A stretch of 42,690 nt of DNA. It comes from CAJQHT01 sp038123275 (GTDB lineage Bacteria; Pseudomonadota; Alphaproteobacteria; Rickettsiales; UBA1997). A model generated the notes under the pieces. The model worked only from the letters and a program-made list of their open reading frames with translations, made no database searches and had not been told where the DNA came from. The stretch is taken from contig JAYORG010000014.1 in NCBI GenBank assembly GCA_038123275.1, positions 1 through 42,690 of the forward strand, written 5' to 3'. Made by a program: the position numbers and the translations under genes. The first letter of the stretch is position 1; each line of letters begins with the position of its first letter. Below are positions 15,831 through 24,391 of the stretch, piece after piece.

Positions 15831-15961
15831 AAACGCCAATTCGGGATAAGAAAAAACCATATTTTCCTCCTAACAATGTGCTTTTCGGGCAAAGAATAAT
15901 CCAAAAATGCTCATTTAGTATCCACTAAACTGCGCTTTTTGGAACATTCGAGTTGGCGTTT
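15831..15961. repeat. 131-bp palindromic (cruciform-forming) element
   Basis: Outer arms AAACGCCAA (15831-15839) and TTGGCGTTT (15953-15961) are perfect inverted repeats. A nested hairpin pairs CCAAAAA (15901-15907) with TTTTTGG (15936-15942), and TTTAGT (15914-15919) with ACTAAA (15924-15929), around an ATCC loop. It carries no ORF. It resembles the intergenic palindromic repeats or MITEs seen in rickettsial genomes. It lies between two convergent gene ends, so it could also end transcription from both sides. Confidence 0.7.
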
Positions 15962-16057
15962 TCAGGGTGTACTATATTAATATTGTATAATATATATTAT
16001 GTAAAATAACTTATAGAGTAATTCTGAGATCATCTAATAGCTTTTGCCTAAGTTGAA

Positions 16058-17074
16058 TTAAAATACCCATTCTGGCCTAACTTTATGACAAGTATATCCT
16101 CCTGGATTATTTTGTAGATAATCTTGGTGATGATCTTCTGCATCATAAAATTCTTTTGCTTTTGTAACCTGAGTAACAATTTCTCCAGGAAATACTCCTG
16201 AATCATTAGCTTTTTTAATTAATTCTAAGGCAGTTCTCTTTTGTTCATCATTTATATAGAAGATGGCTGAGCGATATTGGTTGCCAATATCATTTCCTTG
16301 TCTATTTAAAGTTGTTGGGTCATGAATTTGAAAAAAGAATCTTAAAATTGTTTCATAAGTTATCTTATTGGGATCAAAAGTAACTTCTATTGATTCAGCA
16401 TGTCCGGTTAATCCAGTTCTTATTAGCTTATATATTGGATTTTTGATTTTTCCTCCACTATACCCTGCTTTGACATCAATAATTCCATCTAGTTTTCTGA
16501 CTAGCTCTTCTAAACCCCAAAAGCATCCACCAGCTAAAATTGCCTTTTCATATTTGGTGTTATTGTTGGTATCTTCGTTAAATAGTTGTAAATATTCTTC
16601 ATATCCTTCTTTTTCCAAGTCTTCTTTAGCTATAAATCGCATTGCTGCAGAGTTAACGCAATAGCGTAGACCACCCTTCTCTATTGGGCCATCATTAAAA
16701 ACATGTCCTAAGTGAGAGTTAGCTGTTTTTGATCTAATTTCGGTGCGTGTCATCCCTAGTTTTCTATCTTTTCTTTGTGTTATTTCTTTTTTTGAGATAG
16801 GCTGTGTAAAGCTTGGCCATCCAGTTTTAGAATCATATTTATCCTTAGAAGAGAATAGAGGTTCTCCGGATATTATATCTACGTAAATTCCATCCTTTTT
16901 ATTGTCCCAATACTCATTATCAAAAGCTTTTTCTGTGCCGTCATGTTGAGTCACGTATTTTTGTAATTCAGTAAGGTTATCAAGATTTTTTTGCATATCT
17001 ATATTGGTTTTTTGTGAAAAGGAATTATTATTAAGTAAGAATAGAAATATCAGGGTTGGCAGTAATATTTTCAT
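16058..17074 (-). CDS. msrAB: Periplasmic peptide methionine sulfoxide reductase MsrB-MsrA fusion
   Basis: Repairs oxidised methionine: MsrB reduces the R- and MsrA the S-sulfoxide. A signal peptide (1-21, ending SFSQ) implies export. Domain order is MsrB first (about 40-165, with KTGWPSF, HLGHVFNDGP and catalytic C139 in GGLRYCVNSAA), then MsrA (about 177-338, with catalytic C184 in GGCFWG, GYSGG, and C-terminal GYTCHK supplying a resolving Cys). The MsrB part lacks the paired zinc cysteines of many homologues (it has LFSSKDKYDS). No separate thioredoxin-like module is fused. Its partner for reduction is not visible in the window. The start is ATG at 17074. Confidence 0.93.
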   Translation of the reverse strand: MKILLPTLIFLFLLNNNSFSQKTNIDMQKNLDNLTELQKYVTQHDGTEKAFDNEYWDNKKDGIYVDIISGEPLFSSKDKYDSKTGWPSFTQPISKKEITQRKDRKLGMTRTEIRSKTANSHLGHVFNDGPIEKGGLRYCVNSAAMRFIAKEDLEKEGYEEYLQLFNEDTNNNTKYEKAILAGGCFWGLEELVRKLDGIIDVKAGYSGGKIKNPIYKLIRTGLTGHAESIEVTFDPNKITYETILRFFFQIHDPTTLNRQGNDIGNQYRSAIFYINDEQKRTALELIKKANDSGVFPGEIVTQVTKAKEFYDAEDHHQDYLQNNPGGYTCHKVRPEWVF

Positions 17075-17150
17075 AAAAAAAATATATATTAGGTAAAGAT
17101 TATATTATTAATTGTAGCAAATTATATTTATAAAACAAGTTTTTGCTTTA

Positions 17151-17179
17151 TTGACTTTAACTCAAATTGTTTTTAATAT
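17151..17179 (+). promoter_or_regulatory. Sigma-70 promoter of tRNA-Leu
   Basis: TTGACT (17151-17156), 17 bases, then TAATAT (17174-17179). The -10 ends 15 bases before the tRNA, giving a start just ahead of it. It is a good match to the vegetative consensus and may also drive uppP, which starts 37 bases after the tRNA. Confidence 0.75.
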
Positions 17180-17194
17180 CTTTGCTTCTTTTGT

Positions 17195-17281
17195 GCCTGT
17201 ATGGCGGAATTGGTAGACGCGATAGACTCAAAATCTATTGTTCTTCGGAACGTGTCCGTTCAAGTCGGACTACAGGTACCA
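17195..17281 (+). tRNA. tRNA-Leu (anticodon CAA)
   Basis: An 87-nt cloverleaf. Acceptor GCCTGTA (17195-17201) pairs with TACAGGT (17271-17277), with a G-U at the end. The D-loop contains AATTGGTAGACGC, the anticodon loop is CTCAAAA between ATAGA and TCTAT, there is a long variable arm (TGTTCTTCGGAACGT, a class II feature), and the T-arm is GTCCG-TTCAAGT-CGGAC. The 3' ACCA is encoded. Anticodon CAA reads UUG leucine codons. Confidence 0.95.
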
Positions 17282-17318
17282 CAAAAGTTTTTTTCAATAT
17301 TCATATTATTTATTTACT

Positions 17319-18119
17319 GTGGAAGCAATAATCATTTTAAAGACAATAATATTAGGTATAGTTGAGGGTTTAACGGAGTTTATTCCTGTATCCTCTACTT
17401 CTCATCTTATTTTAGCTTCTAAGATATCAGATTTTTCATATGTTCAAAATGGTGTTTTTGAAATAGTGATTCAGTTTGGCGCAATAATGGCTGTGTGTGT
17501 TTTTTATTATAAAAAACTATGTTGTACGGCTATTAGTTTTTTTAACAATAAATCATCTAGAAATTTTGTTTATAATATATCTTTAGCTTTTTTGCCATCG
17601 GTATTTTTTGGTGTTTTGTTGTATGATGTTATAAAAAATGTATTTTTTTCACTGGAATATATTGCTTTTGCTTTAATTTTGGGGGGAATTGCAATAATTT
17701 TGGTTGAGAGATCAGATATTAAGGCAAAATTTGATAAAATTGAGGTATTACCTAGATCAAAATCATTGTTTATTGGTTTATTTCAAGTTATATCCATAAT
17801 ACCAGGAGTTTCTAGGTCTGGAGCCACAATAATAGGCAGCTTGCTTTTAAAATTAGACCGTAAAACTGCTACTGAATTTTCATTTTTTTTAGCAATTCCC
17901 ACTATTTTTGGTGCAGTAGTTTATGATCTATATCAAAATTGGCATGTGTTAAGCATAGCTAACATTAAAATTATATTAGTAGGTTTTATTAGTGCATTTA
18001 TTTCTTCATTATTTGTTATTAAATGGTTAATAAACTTTGTGAGTCATAATAATTTTATGATTTTTGCTTATTATCGTATTATTATTGGTTTGGTAATGTT
18101 ATTTATAATTTTTAATTAG
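17319..18119 (+). CDS. uppP: Undecaprenyl-diphosphatase UppP (BacA)
   Basis: Integral membrane phosphatase that recycles undecaprenyl diphosphate, the carrier for peptidoglycan and other envelope polymers. The first signature is LGIVEGLTEFIPVSSTSHLIL (two short halves, residues 12-32) and the second is PGVSRSGATI. Hydrophobic segments fill the rest of its 266 residues, near the usual ~270. The frame is open upstream into the tRNA, but the GTG at 17319 starts the conserved sequence (EAIIILKTIILG). The stop at 18117-18119 is four bases before the DnaE fragment's ATG. Confidence 0.93.
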   Translation: MEAIIILKTIILGIVEGLTEFIPVSSTSHLILASKISDFSYVQNGVFEIVIQFGAIMAVCVFYYKKLCCTAISFFNNKSSRNFVYNISLAFLPSVFFGVLLYDVIKNVFFSLEYIAFALILGGIAIILVERSDIKAKFDKIEVLPRSKSLFIGLFQVISIIPGVSRSGATIIGSLLLKLDRKTATEFSFFLAIPTIFGAVVYDLYQNWHVLSIANIKIILVGFISAFISSLFVIKWLINFVSHNNFMIFAYYRIIIGLVMLFIIFN

Positions 18120-18123
18120 CTGG

Positions 18124-19299
18124 ATGTCCCTTGAGTTAAAAGTTAAAAAATATAATGAAAATGGTGAAGAATTAGCAATTCGCTTTGCCCTTGGAGCTAT
18201 TAAAGCGGTTGGAGTTGGAGCTATGTCTGCTTTAGTGGATGTACGTGAAAAAGATGGTGATTTTAAAGATATTTATAATTTTTCTTCTAGATCTGGAGCT
18301 AAGATATTAAATAAAAAGTCAGTTGAAGCCTTGTCTAAGGCTGGAGCTTTTGATGGAATACATAAAAATAGGCATCAGATTTTAGAATCATGTGAAATGA
18401 TTTGTAAGTATGGTGCTTCAAAAGAAGAGGAACAAAATAGCAACCAAATGAGTTTATTTGGTAAACAAAGTAAGGTTCAGATTAAAGATCCTTCTTTAGT
18501 TGATGTTAAAGATTGGAGTAAGGAAGAAAGATTGCAAAAAGAATTTGAAGCTTTTGGTTTTTTTGTCAATGAACATCCTATTGATGACTATTTAGTTGAT
18601 TTAAGAAAAAGAGGCGTCATTTCTAGTAATGTTTTAGGTGATGAAATTATTAAAGATAATTCAATCATAAAATTAGCTGGTGTTGTAGCTTATTCCAGAC
18701 ATAGATCTGGTTCAAAAGGTAGGTTTGCCTATTTAACATTGTCAGATCCTATTGGCATATATGAGACATTAATTTTTGATGAAGATTTAATTACTAATGC
18801 TAGAGATTTGATGGAAGCTGGACAATCATTGGTTATGACCTGTTTGGTTAGAAAAGATGATGGAGGAACAAGGTTATTGGTAAGGGAAATAATAGGACTA
18901 AATGAATTTATAAAAAATACTAAGGCCAAATCTGAGGAATACCAAGATATAAAATTACAACCAAGAAGAGATAGAAATAGTTGGCAAAATAAAAATGATA
19001 GTAATGATCCCAGAGAAGATATTATTGCCTTGGAGATAGAACATAAAAAAAGGATTGATGAGCTTCGAAAAAAAGATTTTTTAGATCAAATTTCTATAAA
19101 CATTAATGAAAGGGATGCTATATTTAATGTTAAAAGTTTTTTGTCACAAAAACTAGCTCCTAAAGAGATAGAAAAATCAACAAAAATATTTATTATTACC
19201 GGAAATAATAAGATTGAATTATCGGGTGGTTACTTAATTGATAAAAAAGATAGTGCTAAATTAAATTCTATTAGTGGGGTTTCATGTTGCGTATATTAA
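18124..19299 (+). CDS. dnaE: DNA polymerase III alpha subunit, C-terminal part only
   Basis: A 391-residue ORF matching only the last third of DnaE (normally ~1150-1180 residues). It opens at the family segment AIRFALGAIKAVGVGAM and LNKKSVEALSKAGAFDG (helix-hairpin-helix region), then ERLQKEFEAFGFFVNEHPIDDY, an OB-fold (about 185-265: IIKLAGVV, GRFAYLTLSD, ETLIFDEDL) and the C-terminal tau-binding region. The PHP, palm, thumb and most of the fingers domains are absent, so it cannot polymerise alone. It could be a remnant of a rearranged second copy, or half of a split dnaE. The frame is undamaged and no intein residues are seen at its start. Confidence 0.8.
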   Translation: MSLELKVKKYNENGEELAIRFALGAIKAVGVGAMSALVDVREKDGDFKDIYNFSSRSGAKILNKKSVEALSKAGAFDGIHKNRHQILESCEMICKYGASKEEEQNSNQMSLFGKQSKVQIKDPSLVDVKDWSKEERLQKEFEAFGFFVNEHPIDDYLVDLRKRGVISSNVLGDEIIKDNSIIKLAGVVAYSRHRSGSKGRFAYLTLSDPIGIYETLIFDEDLITNARDLMEAGQSLVMTCLVRKDDGGTRLLVREIIGLNEFIKNTKAKSEEYQDIKLQPRRDRNSWQNKNDSNDPREDIIALEIEHKKRIDELRKKDFLDQISININERDAIFNVKSFLSQKLAPKEIEKSTKIFIITGNNKIELSGGYLIDKKDSAKLNSISGVSCCVY

Positions 19300-19446
19300 T
19301 TTTAGTGAATCAAGGTCAATTGGTTAGCACTTAATAATTGTTTATTTTCATTTTAAACATTTCATTTGATTTTGTGATTATTATATCTTATTCTCTTTGT
19401 CTGCTTACTCTTAAAAAAATAACCAAAATTAATTTAAAATTAGATC

Positions 19447-20925
19447 ATGGATAAATTTCCAATTTTATCGGTTTTAGTTTTTTTACCGATCATTAGTGCT
19501 ATATTAATATTTTTCTTTATTAAAGAAGGTAAAGAGAATTCTAGCAATAGGCTTTTTGGTTGTTCAATATTTTTTACTATCTTGGTATTTATTTTATCTC
19601 TAAAATTATTGCTTGATTTTGATAAAAGTATTACCTCTTTTCAGTTCATTGAGAAATTTACTTTAATTGAAAATTATGATATTAATTATTTTCTAGGAAT
19701 TGATGGCATTTCTTTGCTTATGATTCTTCTCACTACTTTTTTAATTCCAATATGTTTATTTGCTAGTATTAATTCTATTAAGGATAGGGTTAAAGAATAT
19801 GTTATATTCTTTTTATTGTTGGAGAGTTTTGTGCTTGGATCTTTTGTGGCAATAGATTTGGTATTATTCTATATTTTCTTTGAGTCAATTTTAATTCCAA
19901 TGTTTTTAATTATTGGAATTTGGGGAGGAAAAAATCGTAATTATGCTGCGTATAAATTCTTTTTATATACCTTGTTTGGTTCAGTTTTGTTCCTAACTGC
20001 TCTGGTATATATAATTTCTAATTATAATACTGCTGATATTACTATATTAAGAACTTTATTATTTAATAGTGATCTTGATGTTCAGAAGTGGCTATGGTTG
20101 GCATTTTTTATATCATTTGCTGTTAAAATTCCAATGTTTCCATTTCATACTTGGCTTCCAGACGCGCATGTTCAAGCACCTACTGCTGGATCAGTAATAT
20201 TAGCTGGTGTATTAATTAAACTTGGAGCTTATGGATTTTTAAGATTTTCTTTACCTTTTTTTCCAGATGCTAGTTTATACTTCTCTCAAGGTATATTTAT
20301 TTTAAGTACAATTGCCATTATCTACACTTCAATAGTTGCTTTAATGCAAGAGGATATTAAAAAGATGATTGCCTATTCTTCAGTTGCTCATATGGGCTTT
20401 ATTACTATGGGTATATTTGCATTTAATATTCAAGGTTTGCAAGGAGCTGTTGTGCAAATGATAAGCCATGGTTTGGTTTCGTCAGCTTTATTCTTATGTG
20501 TTGGCGTGGTTTATGATCGTATGCATACAAGACAAATAGCTGATTTTGGAGGTTTAGTTAATAAAATGCCTTATTATGCTTTATTATTTATGATATTTAT
20601 GTTAGCTAGTGTTGGTCTTCCTGGTACTAGTGGTTTTATTGGTGAATTTTTAACCATAATTGGAACATTTCAGGTAAATAATATTATTGCTATTATGGCT
20701 GCACTTGGTATTGTTCTTGGTGCTTGTTATATGTTGTGGTTATATGCTAGAGTAATTTTTGGAACTATTGAAAATAAGAAGTTAAACTATATTAAAGATG
20801 TTAATATTATTGAGTTTGTGTTGCTTGGTATAATGGCATTCTTGGTTATTTTATTTGGCGTTTATCCAGCTTTAATTCTTAGATATTTGGATACGCCTAT
20901 TCTAGAAATTATTAACTTTAAGTAA
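19447..20925 (+). CDS. nuoM: NADH-quinone oxidoreductase subunit M
   Basis: Antiporter-like, proton-translocating membrane subunit of respiratory complex I; 492 residues, about 14 membrane segments. Key residues are visible: the Glu in YIFFESILIPMFL, the Lys in KIPMFPFHTWLPDAH, VQAPTAGSVILAGVLIKLGAYG with the second Lys, and SSVAHMGF. It begins at ATG 19447 after a 147-bp gap. nuoL does not precede it here, so the nuo genes are split in this genome. nuoN follows after 2 bp. Confidence 0.96.
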   Translation: MDKFPILSVLVFLPIISAILIFFFIKEGKENSSNRLFGCSIFFTILVFILSLKLLLDFDKSITSFQFIEKFTLIENYDINYFLGIDGISLLMILLTTFLIPICLFASINSIKDRVKEYVIFFLLLESFVLGSFVAIDLVLFYIFFESILIPMFLIIGIWGGKNRNYAAYKFFLYTLFGSVLFLTALVYIISNYNTADITILRTLLFNSDLDVQKWLWLAFFISFAVKIPMFPFHTWLPDAHVQAPTAGSVILAGVLIKLGAYGFLRFSLPFFPDASLYFSQGIFILSTIAIIYTSIVALMQEDIKKMIAYSSVAHMGFITMGIFAFNIQGLQGAVVQMISHGLVSSALFLCVGVVYDRMHTRQIADFGGLVNKMPYYALLFMIFMLASVGLPGTSGFIGEFLTIIGTFQVNNIIAIMAALGIVLGACYMLWLYARVIFGTIENKKLNYIKDVNIIEFVLLGIMAFLVILFGVYPALILRYLDTPILEIINFK

Positions 20926-20927
20926 CT

Positions 20928-22403
20928 ATGGTTATCATTAACTTATTGCCAGAGCTCACATTATTTATTGGTGCTTTAATTATACTAATGACTGATGTTT
21001 TCTTTGGTAAAAGATTCAAGGACAATTCTCGTATATATCTTATTTCTTCTTTGATTGTTACATTTTTCTCACTATTCACTGTAATTTACTTTTATGACGT
21101 AAAGATATCTTTATTTAGTGATATGTTTTTTGTTAATAAGTTCACTTCTTTTGCTAAGATAATAATTTTAATTTTATTGATTTGTGTAATTGTTATTTCA
21201 GAAAACTTCAATTCTTTGGAAAAGCGTATTAGTAGTGAATTTATAGCTCTTGCAATGATAGCTACTACTGGATCAATGCTTCTTATATCGGCAAATGATT
21301 TATTGCCTTTTTATTTATCCTTGGAATTACAGGGGCTTTCTTTGTATATACTTGCAGCCATTAAGCGAAGTTCTAATAAAGCATCAGAATCTGGCATAAA
21401 GTATTTTCTTTTAGGATCATTATCTTCTGGGATATTATTACTTGGAATTTCATTTACATATGGATTTACTGGTACTACAAATTTTAGTGATTTATTTTAT
21501 CTTATTAGCAAGTATAGTTCAGATTCTGCTCTTTTAATAACGTTTCCAATTGGTCTTTTATTTGGTTTAATTTTGATATTTATTGCCGTTTTATTTAAAA
21601 TTTCTGCAGCACCATTTCATATGTGGTCACCAGATGTTTATGAAGGTGCTCCAACCAATATTACAGCTTTCTTTGCTTCAACAATTAAATTTACTATGAT
21701 ATTGGTGGCATTAAAAGTTTATGTTCATATTATTCACTCCTTTGAAGATTTTAATCAAATTTTAATATTAGTTGCCATTTTATCATTATTAGTTGGATGT
21801 TTTGGAGCCTTGAAACAACAAAATATTAAAAGAATGTTGGCTTATAGTGGAATTAGTCATGTTGGATTTATAATTGCTGGATTATCAGCAACAAACTTTG
21901 AATCCCTAAAAGCAGTTATATTATATGCTGTTACTTATGCTTCCCTTTCAATTGGAGCTTTTGCTTTGCTAATTTTATTGGTGAATAAAAATGCTTTACC
22001 AAGCGAAGATGATAATAATGATAGAGTTTATAGAATCTCCTCTTTGTCTGGTGTAGGAAAAAATAATCCATTTATAGCTTTATGTTTGGCAATTATAATG
22101 TTTTCAATGGCGGGAATTCCACCTATGGCTGGATTTTTTGCTAAGTTTTATATTTTGTTATCAGTTATCAAGAAAGAAATTTATTATTTAGCTGTTATTG
22201 CTGTTATGACAAGTGTTATTAGTGCTTTTTATTATCTTAGAATAATTAAAATAATGTATTTTGATAATAAGGAGGATAATAATATTGGAATAAATCCTTA
22301 TTCTAGCTCAGTTTATGTGTTATTTTTAGCAGCAATGTTTAACTTGTTATTAATTACTTTTATTAAGCCTCTTTTATTGGTAATTTCTAATTTATTTGGA
22401 TAA
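20928..22403 (+). CDS. nuoN: NADH-quinone oxidoreductase subunit N
   Basis: Second antiporter-like subunit of complex I, 491 residues with about 14 membrane segments. It shows the Glu in FYLSLELQGLSLY, the Lys in FKISAAPFHMWSPDVYEGAPT, IKFTMILVALK, AYSGISHVGF and the C-terminal Pro-rich MAGIPPMAGFFAKFY. It is two bases behind nuoM and 13 bases before aroA. The tight spacing suggests one transcript from nuoM through at least aroA, cmk and purH, mixing respiration and biosynthesis. Confidence 0.96.
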   Translation: MVIINLLPELTLFIGALIILMTDVFFGKRFKDNSRIYLISSLIVTFFSLFTVIYFYDVKISLFSDMFFVNKFTSFAKIIILILLICVIVISENFNSLEKRISSEFIALAMIATTGSMLLISANDLLPFYLSLELQGLSLYILAAIKRSSNKASESGIKYFLLGSLSSGILLLGISFTYGFTGTTNFSDLFYLISKYSSDSALLITFPIGLLFGLILIFIAVLFKISAAPFHMWSPDVYEGAPTNITAFFASTIKFTMILVALKVYVHIIHSFEDFNQILILVAILSLLVGCFGALKQQNIKRMLAYSGISHVGFIIAGLSATNFESLKAVILYAVTYASLSIGAFALLILLVNKNALPSEDDNNDRVYRISSLSGVGKNNPFIALCLAIIMFSMAGIPPMAGFFAKFYILLSVIKKEIYYLAVIAVMTSVISAFYYLRIIKIMYFDNKEDNNIGINPYSSSVYVLFLAAMFNLLLITFIKPLLLVISNLFG

Positions 22404-22416
22404 TAATTAACTGATA

Positions 22417-23766
22417 ATGCCTAAGGTAGTTCCATTAATATCATCAAAAACCAGTAAGTCTTTAACAGGAACAATATCAATTCCTGGAGATAAGTCAATT
22501 TCTCATAGATCTCTTATATTTTCTGCTTTGGCAACAGGAGTTAGTACAATTACTGGCCTTCTAGAAGGAGAAGATGTTATTAGTACTGCTCTAGCTTTAG
22601 AAAGCATGGGAGTTAAAATAGAAAAAAATTATGGTGGAGTTTGGAGTATAAATGGTGTTGGTATTTCTGGTCTTATGGAGCCAAATAATATTTTGGATAT
22701 GGGTAATTCTGGAACGTCAGCACGTTTACTTATGGGTTTGGTTTCATCTTTTAATTTTAAAAGTTTTTTTACTGGAGATAACAGCCTTAGAAAGAGACCA
22801 ATGAAAAGAATTTTTGACCCAATAACACAAATTGGAGCGCAAGTATATTCCAGATCAAATAATACCCTGCCCTGCCTGGTTATAGGTAGTTCTGATCCAT
22901 TGCCTGTTAACTATAAAATGAATGTTGCATCAGCTCAGGTTAAAAGTGCCATTTTATTGTCTGCATTAAATATTCCTGGAACAACAACAATTATTGAGCC
23001 ACAAAAATGTCGCGATCATAGTGAAATTATGATGAAATCTTTAGGGTTGGACATAAAAAGTGAAGATATTCAAGTAGATGGTAATATTGGTAGTAAAATT
23101 ACTTTTAATGGTAATAAAGAGTTTAATGCCAAAGAATTCAAGGTTCCTGGTGATATTTCTTCAGCTTCTTTCTTAATTGTTGCAGCTTTAATAACACAAG
23201 GATCTGAATTAAAAATTAATAACGTTGGTTTAAATCCTTCTCGTGATGGAATTATTAAAACCCTGATTGAAATGGGTGGAAACATAAAATTTTTGAATGA
23301 AAGGTTTGAAAATGGAGAAAAAGTATCTGATATAATTGTAAAATATAGCAATTTAAAAGGTATTGATGTTCCGGCCTCTAGAGCTCCATCAATGATTGAT
23401 GAATATCCAATTTTAGCTGTTGGTGCGGCGTGTGCTGATGGAATAACTAGAATGAGTGGAATTGGTGAGTTAAAAGTAAAAGAAAGTAATCGTTTAAATG
23501 CTATTAATGAAGGCTTAGTTAGTAGTGGTGTAAAAACTAATATGGGAGATGACTTTTTAGAGGTTTATGGAGGCATTAAACAACCTAAGAATTTAGTGGA
23601 AATACAGACACATATGGATCATAGAATTGCTATGTCATTTTTAATAATGGGCTTAAAACTAGATAATGGCCTAAAAATAGATGATTCCTTAATGATAAAT
23701 ACCAGTTTTCCAGGATTTGTTAAGTTGTTTTCTAAATTTGAAATAAATTTTAAAAATGCAAAATAA
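22417..23766 (+). CDS. aroA: EPSP synthase, class II (3-phosphoshikimate 1-carboxyvinyltransferase)
   Basis: Sixth step of the shikimate pathway, joining shikimate-3-phosphate and PEP. The sequence follows the CP4/Agrobacterium class II enzyme closely: IPGDKSISHRS, ITGLLEGEDVI, SLRKRPMKR, ASAQVKSAILLSAL, RAPSMIDEYPILAVGAA, KVKESNRL and HMDHRIAMSFL. Length 449 is typical. The loop near the PEP site reads GNSGTSARL, whereas CP4 has Ala at the position giving glyphosate tolerance; glycine here predicts a sensitive enzyme (inference). The cmk start overlaps its end by 11 bp, an arrangement common in proteobacteria. Confidence 0.95.
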   Translation: MPKVVPLISSKTSKSLTGTISIPGDKSISHRSLIFSALATGVSTITGLLEGEDVISTALALESMGVKIEKNYGGVWSINGVGISGLMEPNNILDMGNSGTSARLLMGLVSSFNFKSFFTGDNSLRKRPMKRIFDPITQIGAQVYSRSNNTLPCLVIGSSDPLPVNYKMNVASAQVKSAILLSALNIPGTTTIIEPQKCRDHSEIMMKSLGLDIKSEDIQVDGNIGSKITFNGNKEFNAKEFKVPGDISSASFLIVAALITQGSELKINNVGLNPSRDGIIKTLIEMGGNIKFLNERFENGEKVSDIIVKYSNLKGIDVPASRAPSMIDEYPILAVGAACADGITRMSGIGELKVKESNRLNAINEGLVSSGVKTNMGDDFLEVYGGIKQPKNLVEIQTHMDHRIAMSFLIMGLKLDNGLKIDDSLMINTSFPGFVKLFSKFEINFKNAK

Positions 23767-24391
23767 ATTAATAATTGCGGTTGATGGCCCCTCTTCTTCT
23801 GGAAAAGGTACAATAGCAAAGTTAATTGCTGATCATTTTAACTTACCTTATTTGAATACTGGTGCTTTATATCGTAAATTGGCTTATGAAGCACTTGAAT
23901 TAGGGTTTAATTTAGAAAAAGATCAAAAGTCTATTGTTAGTATAATTAAAAAAATGGATTTATCTGATTTAGAGTCAAGTAAAATTCATAATGAGGAAAT
24001 AGGTCATGCAGCTTCAATAATTGCAAAAAATGATAATATACGATCTGCTTTAAGATATTTACAAAAAGACTTTGCTGCTCAAGAAAAAGGAGCTGTTTTA
24101 GATGGTAGAGATATAGGTACAGTAATTTGTCCAGACGCTAATTATAAGTTTTTTATAACTGCATCTTTAGATGAAAGGGTTAATAGGAGGTATTTGCAAT
24201 TAGTTAAAAATAATATGATGGATGTATCAAAAGAAAAAATTTTTGATCAAATTAAAGAAAGAGATTTAAGGGATAGAAATAGAATTAATTCTCCTTTATT
24301 AATAGCTAAAGATGCCATTCAAATTGATACTTCTAATTTAACTATCGAAAAAGTTTTTCAAAAAATTCTAAACCACATTAAGCATGACTAA
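23756..24391 (+). CDS. cmk: Cytidylate kinase
   Basis: Phosphorylates CMP and dCMP with ATP. 211 residues, with the P-loop GPSSSGKGT at about 10-18, YLNTGALYRKLAYEA (nucleotide-binding segment), DGRDIGTVICPDA and RDLRDRNRINSPL near the C-terminus. It overlaps aroA by 11 bp and purH by 8 bp, so it is translationally coupled to both. The classical neighbour rpsA is not downstream here; purH has taken that place. Confidence 0.95.
   Translation: MQNKLIIAVDGPSSSGKGTIAKLIADHFNLPYLNTGALYRKLAYEALELGFNLEKDQKSIVSIIKKMDLSDLESSKIHNEEIGHAASIIAKNDNIRSALRYLQKDFAAQEKGAVLDGRDIGTVICPDANYKFFITASLDERVNRRYLQLVKNNMMDVSKEKIFDQIKERDLRDRNRINSPLLIAKDAIQIDTSNLTIEKVFQKILNHIKHD

Noticed and set aside
17238..17318. Open frame extending uppP upstream into the tRNA
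   Set aside because: It lies in the tRNA-Leu gene and its spacer; family similarity starts at the GTG at 17319.
18124..18160. Split-intein DnaE as in cyanobacteria
   Set aside because: No intein motifs or the characteristic extein junction residues at the start of the fragment; the break is at a different place in DnaE.
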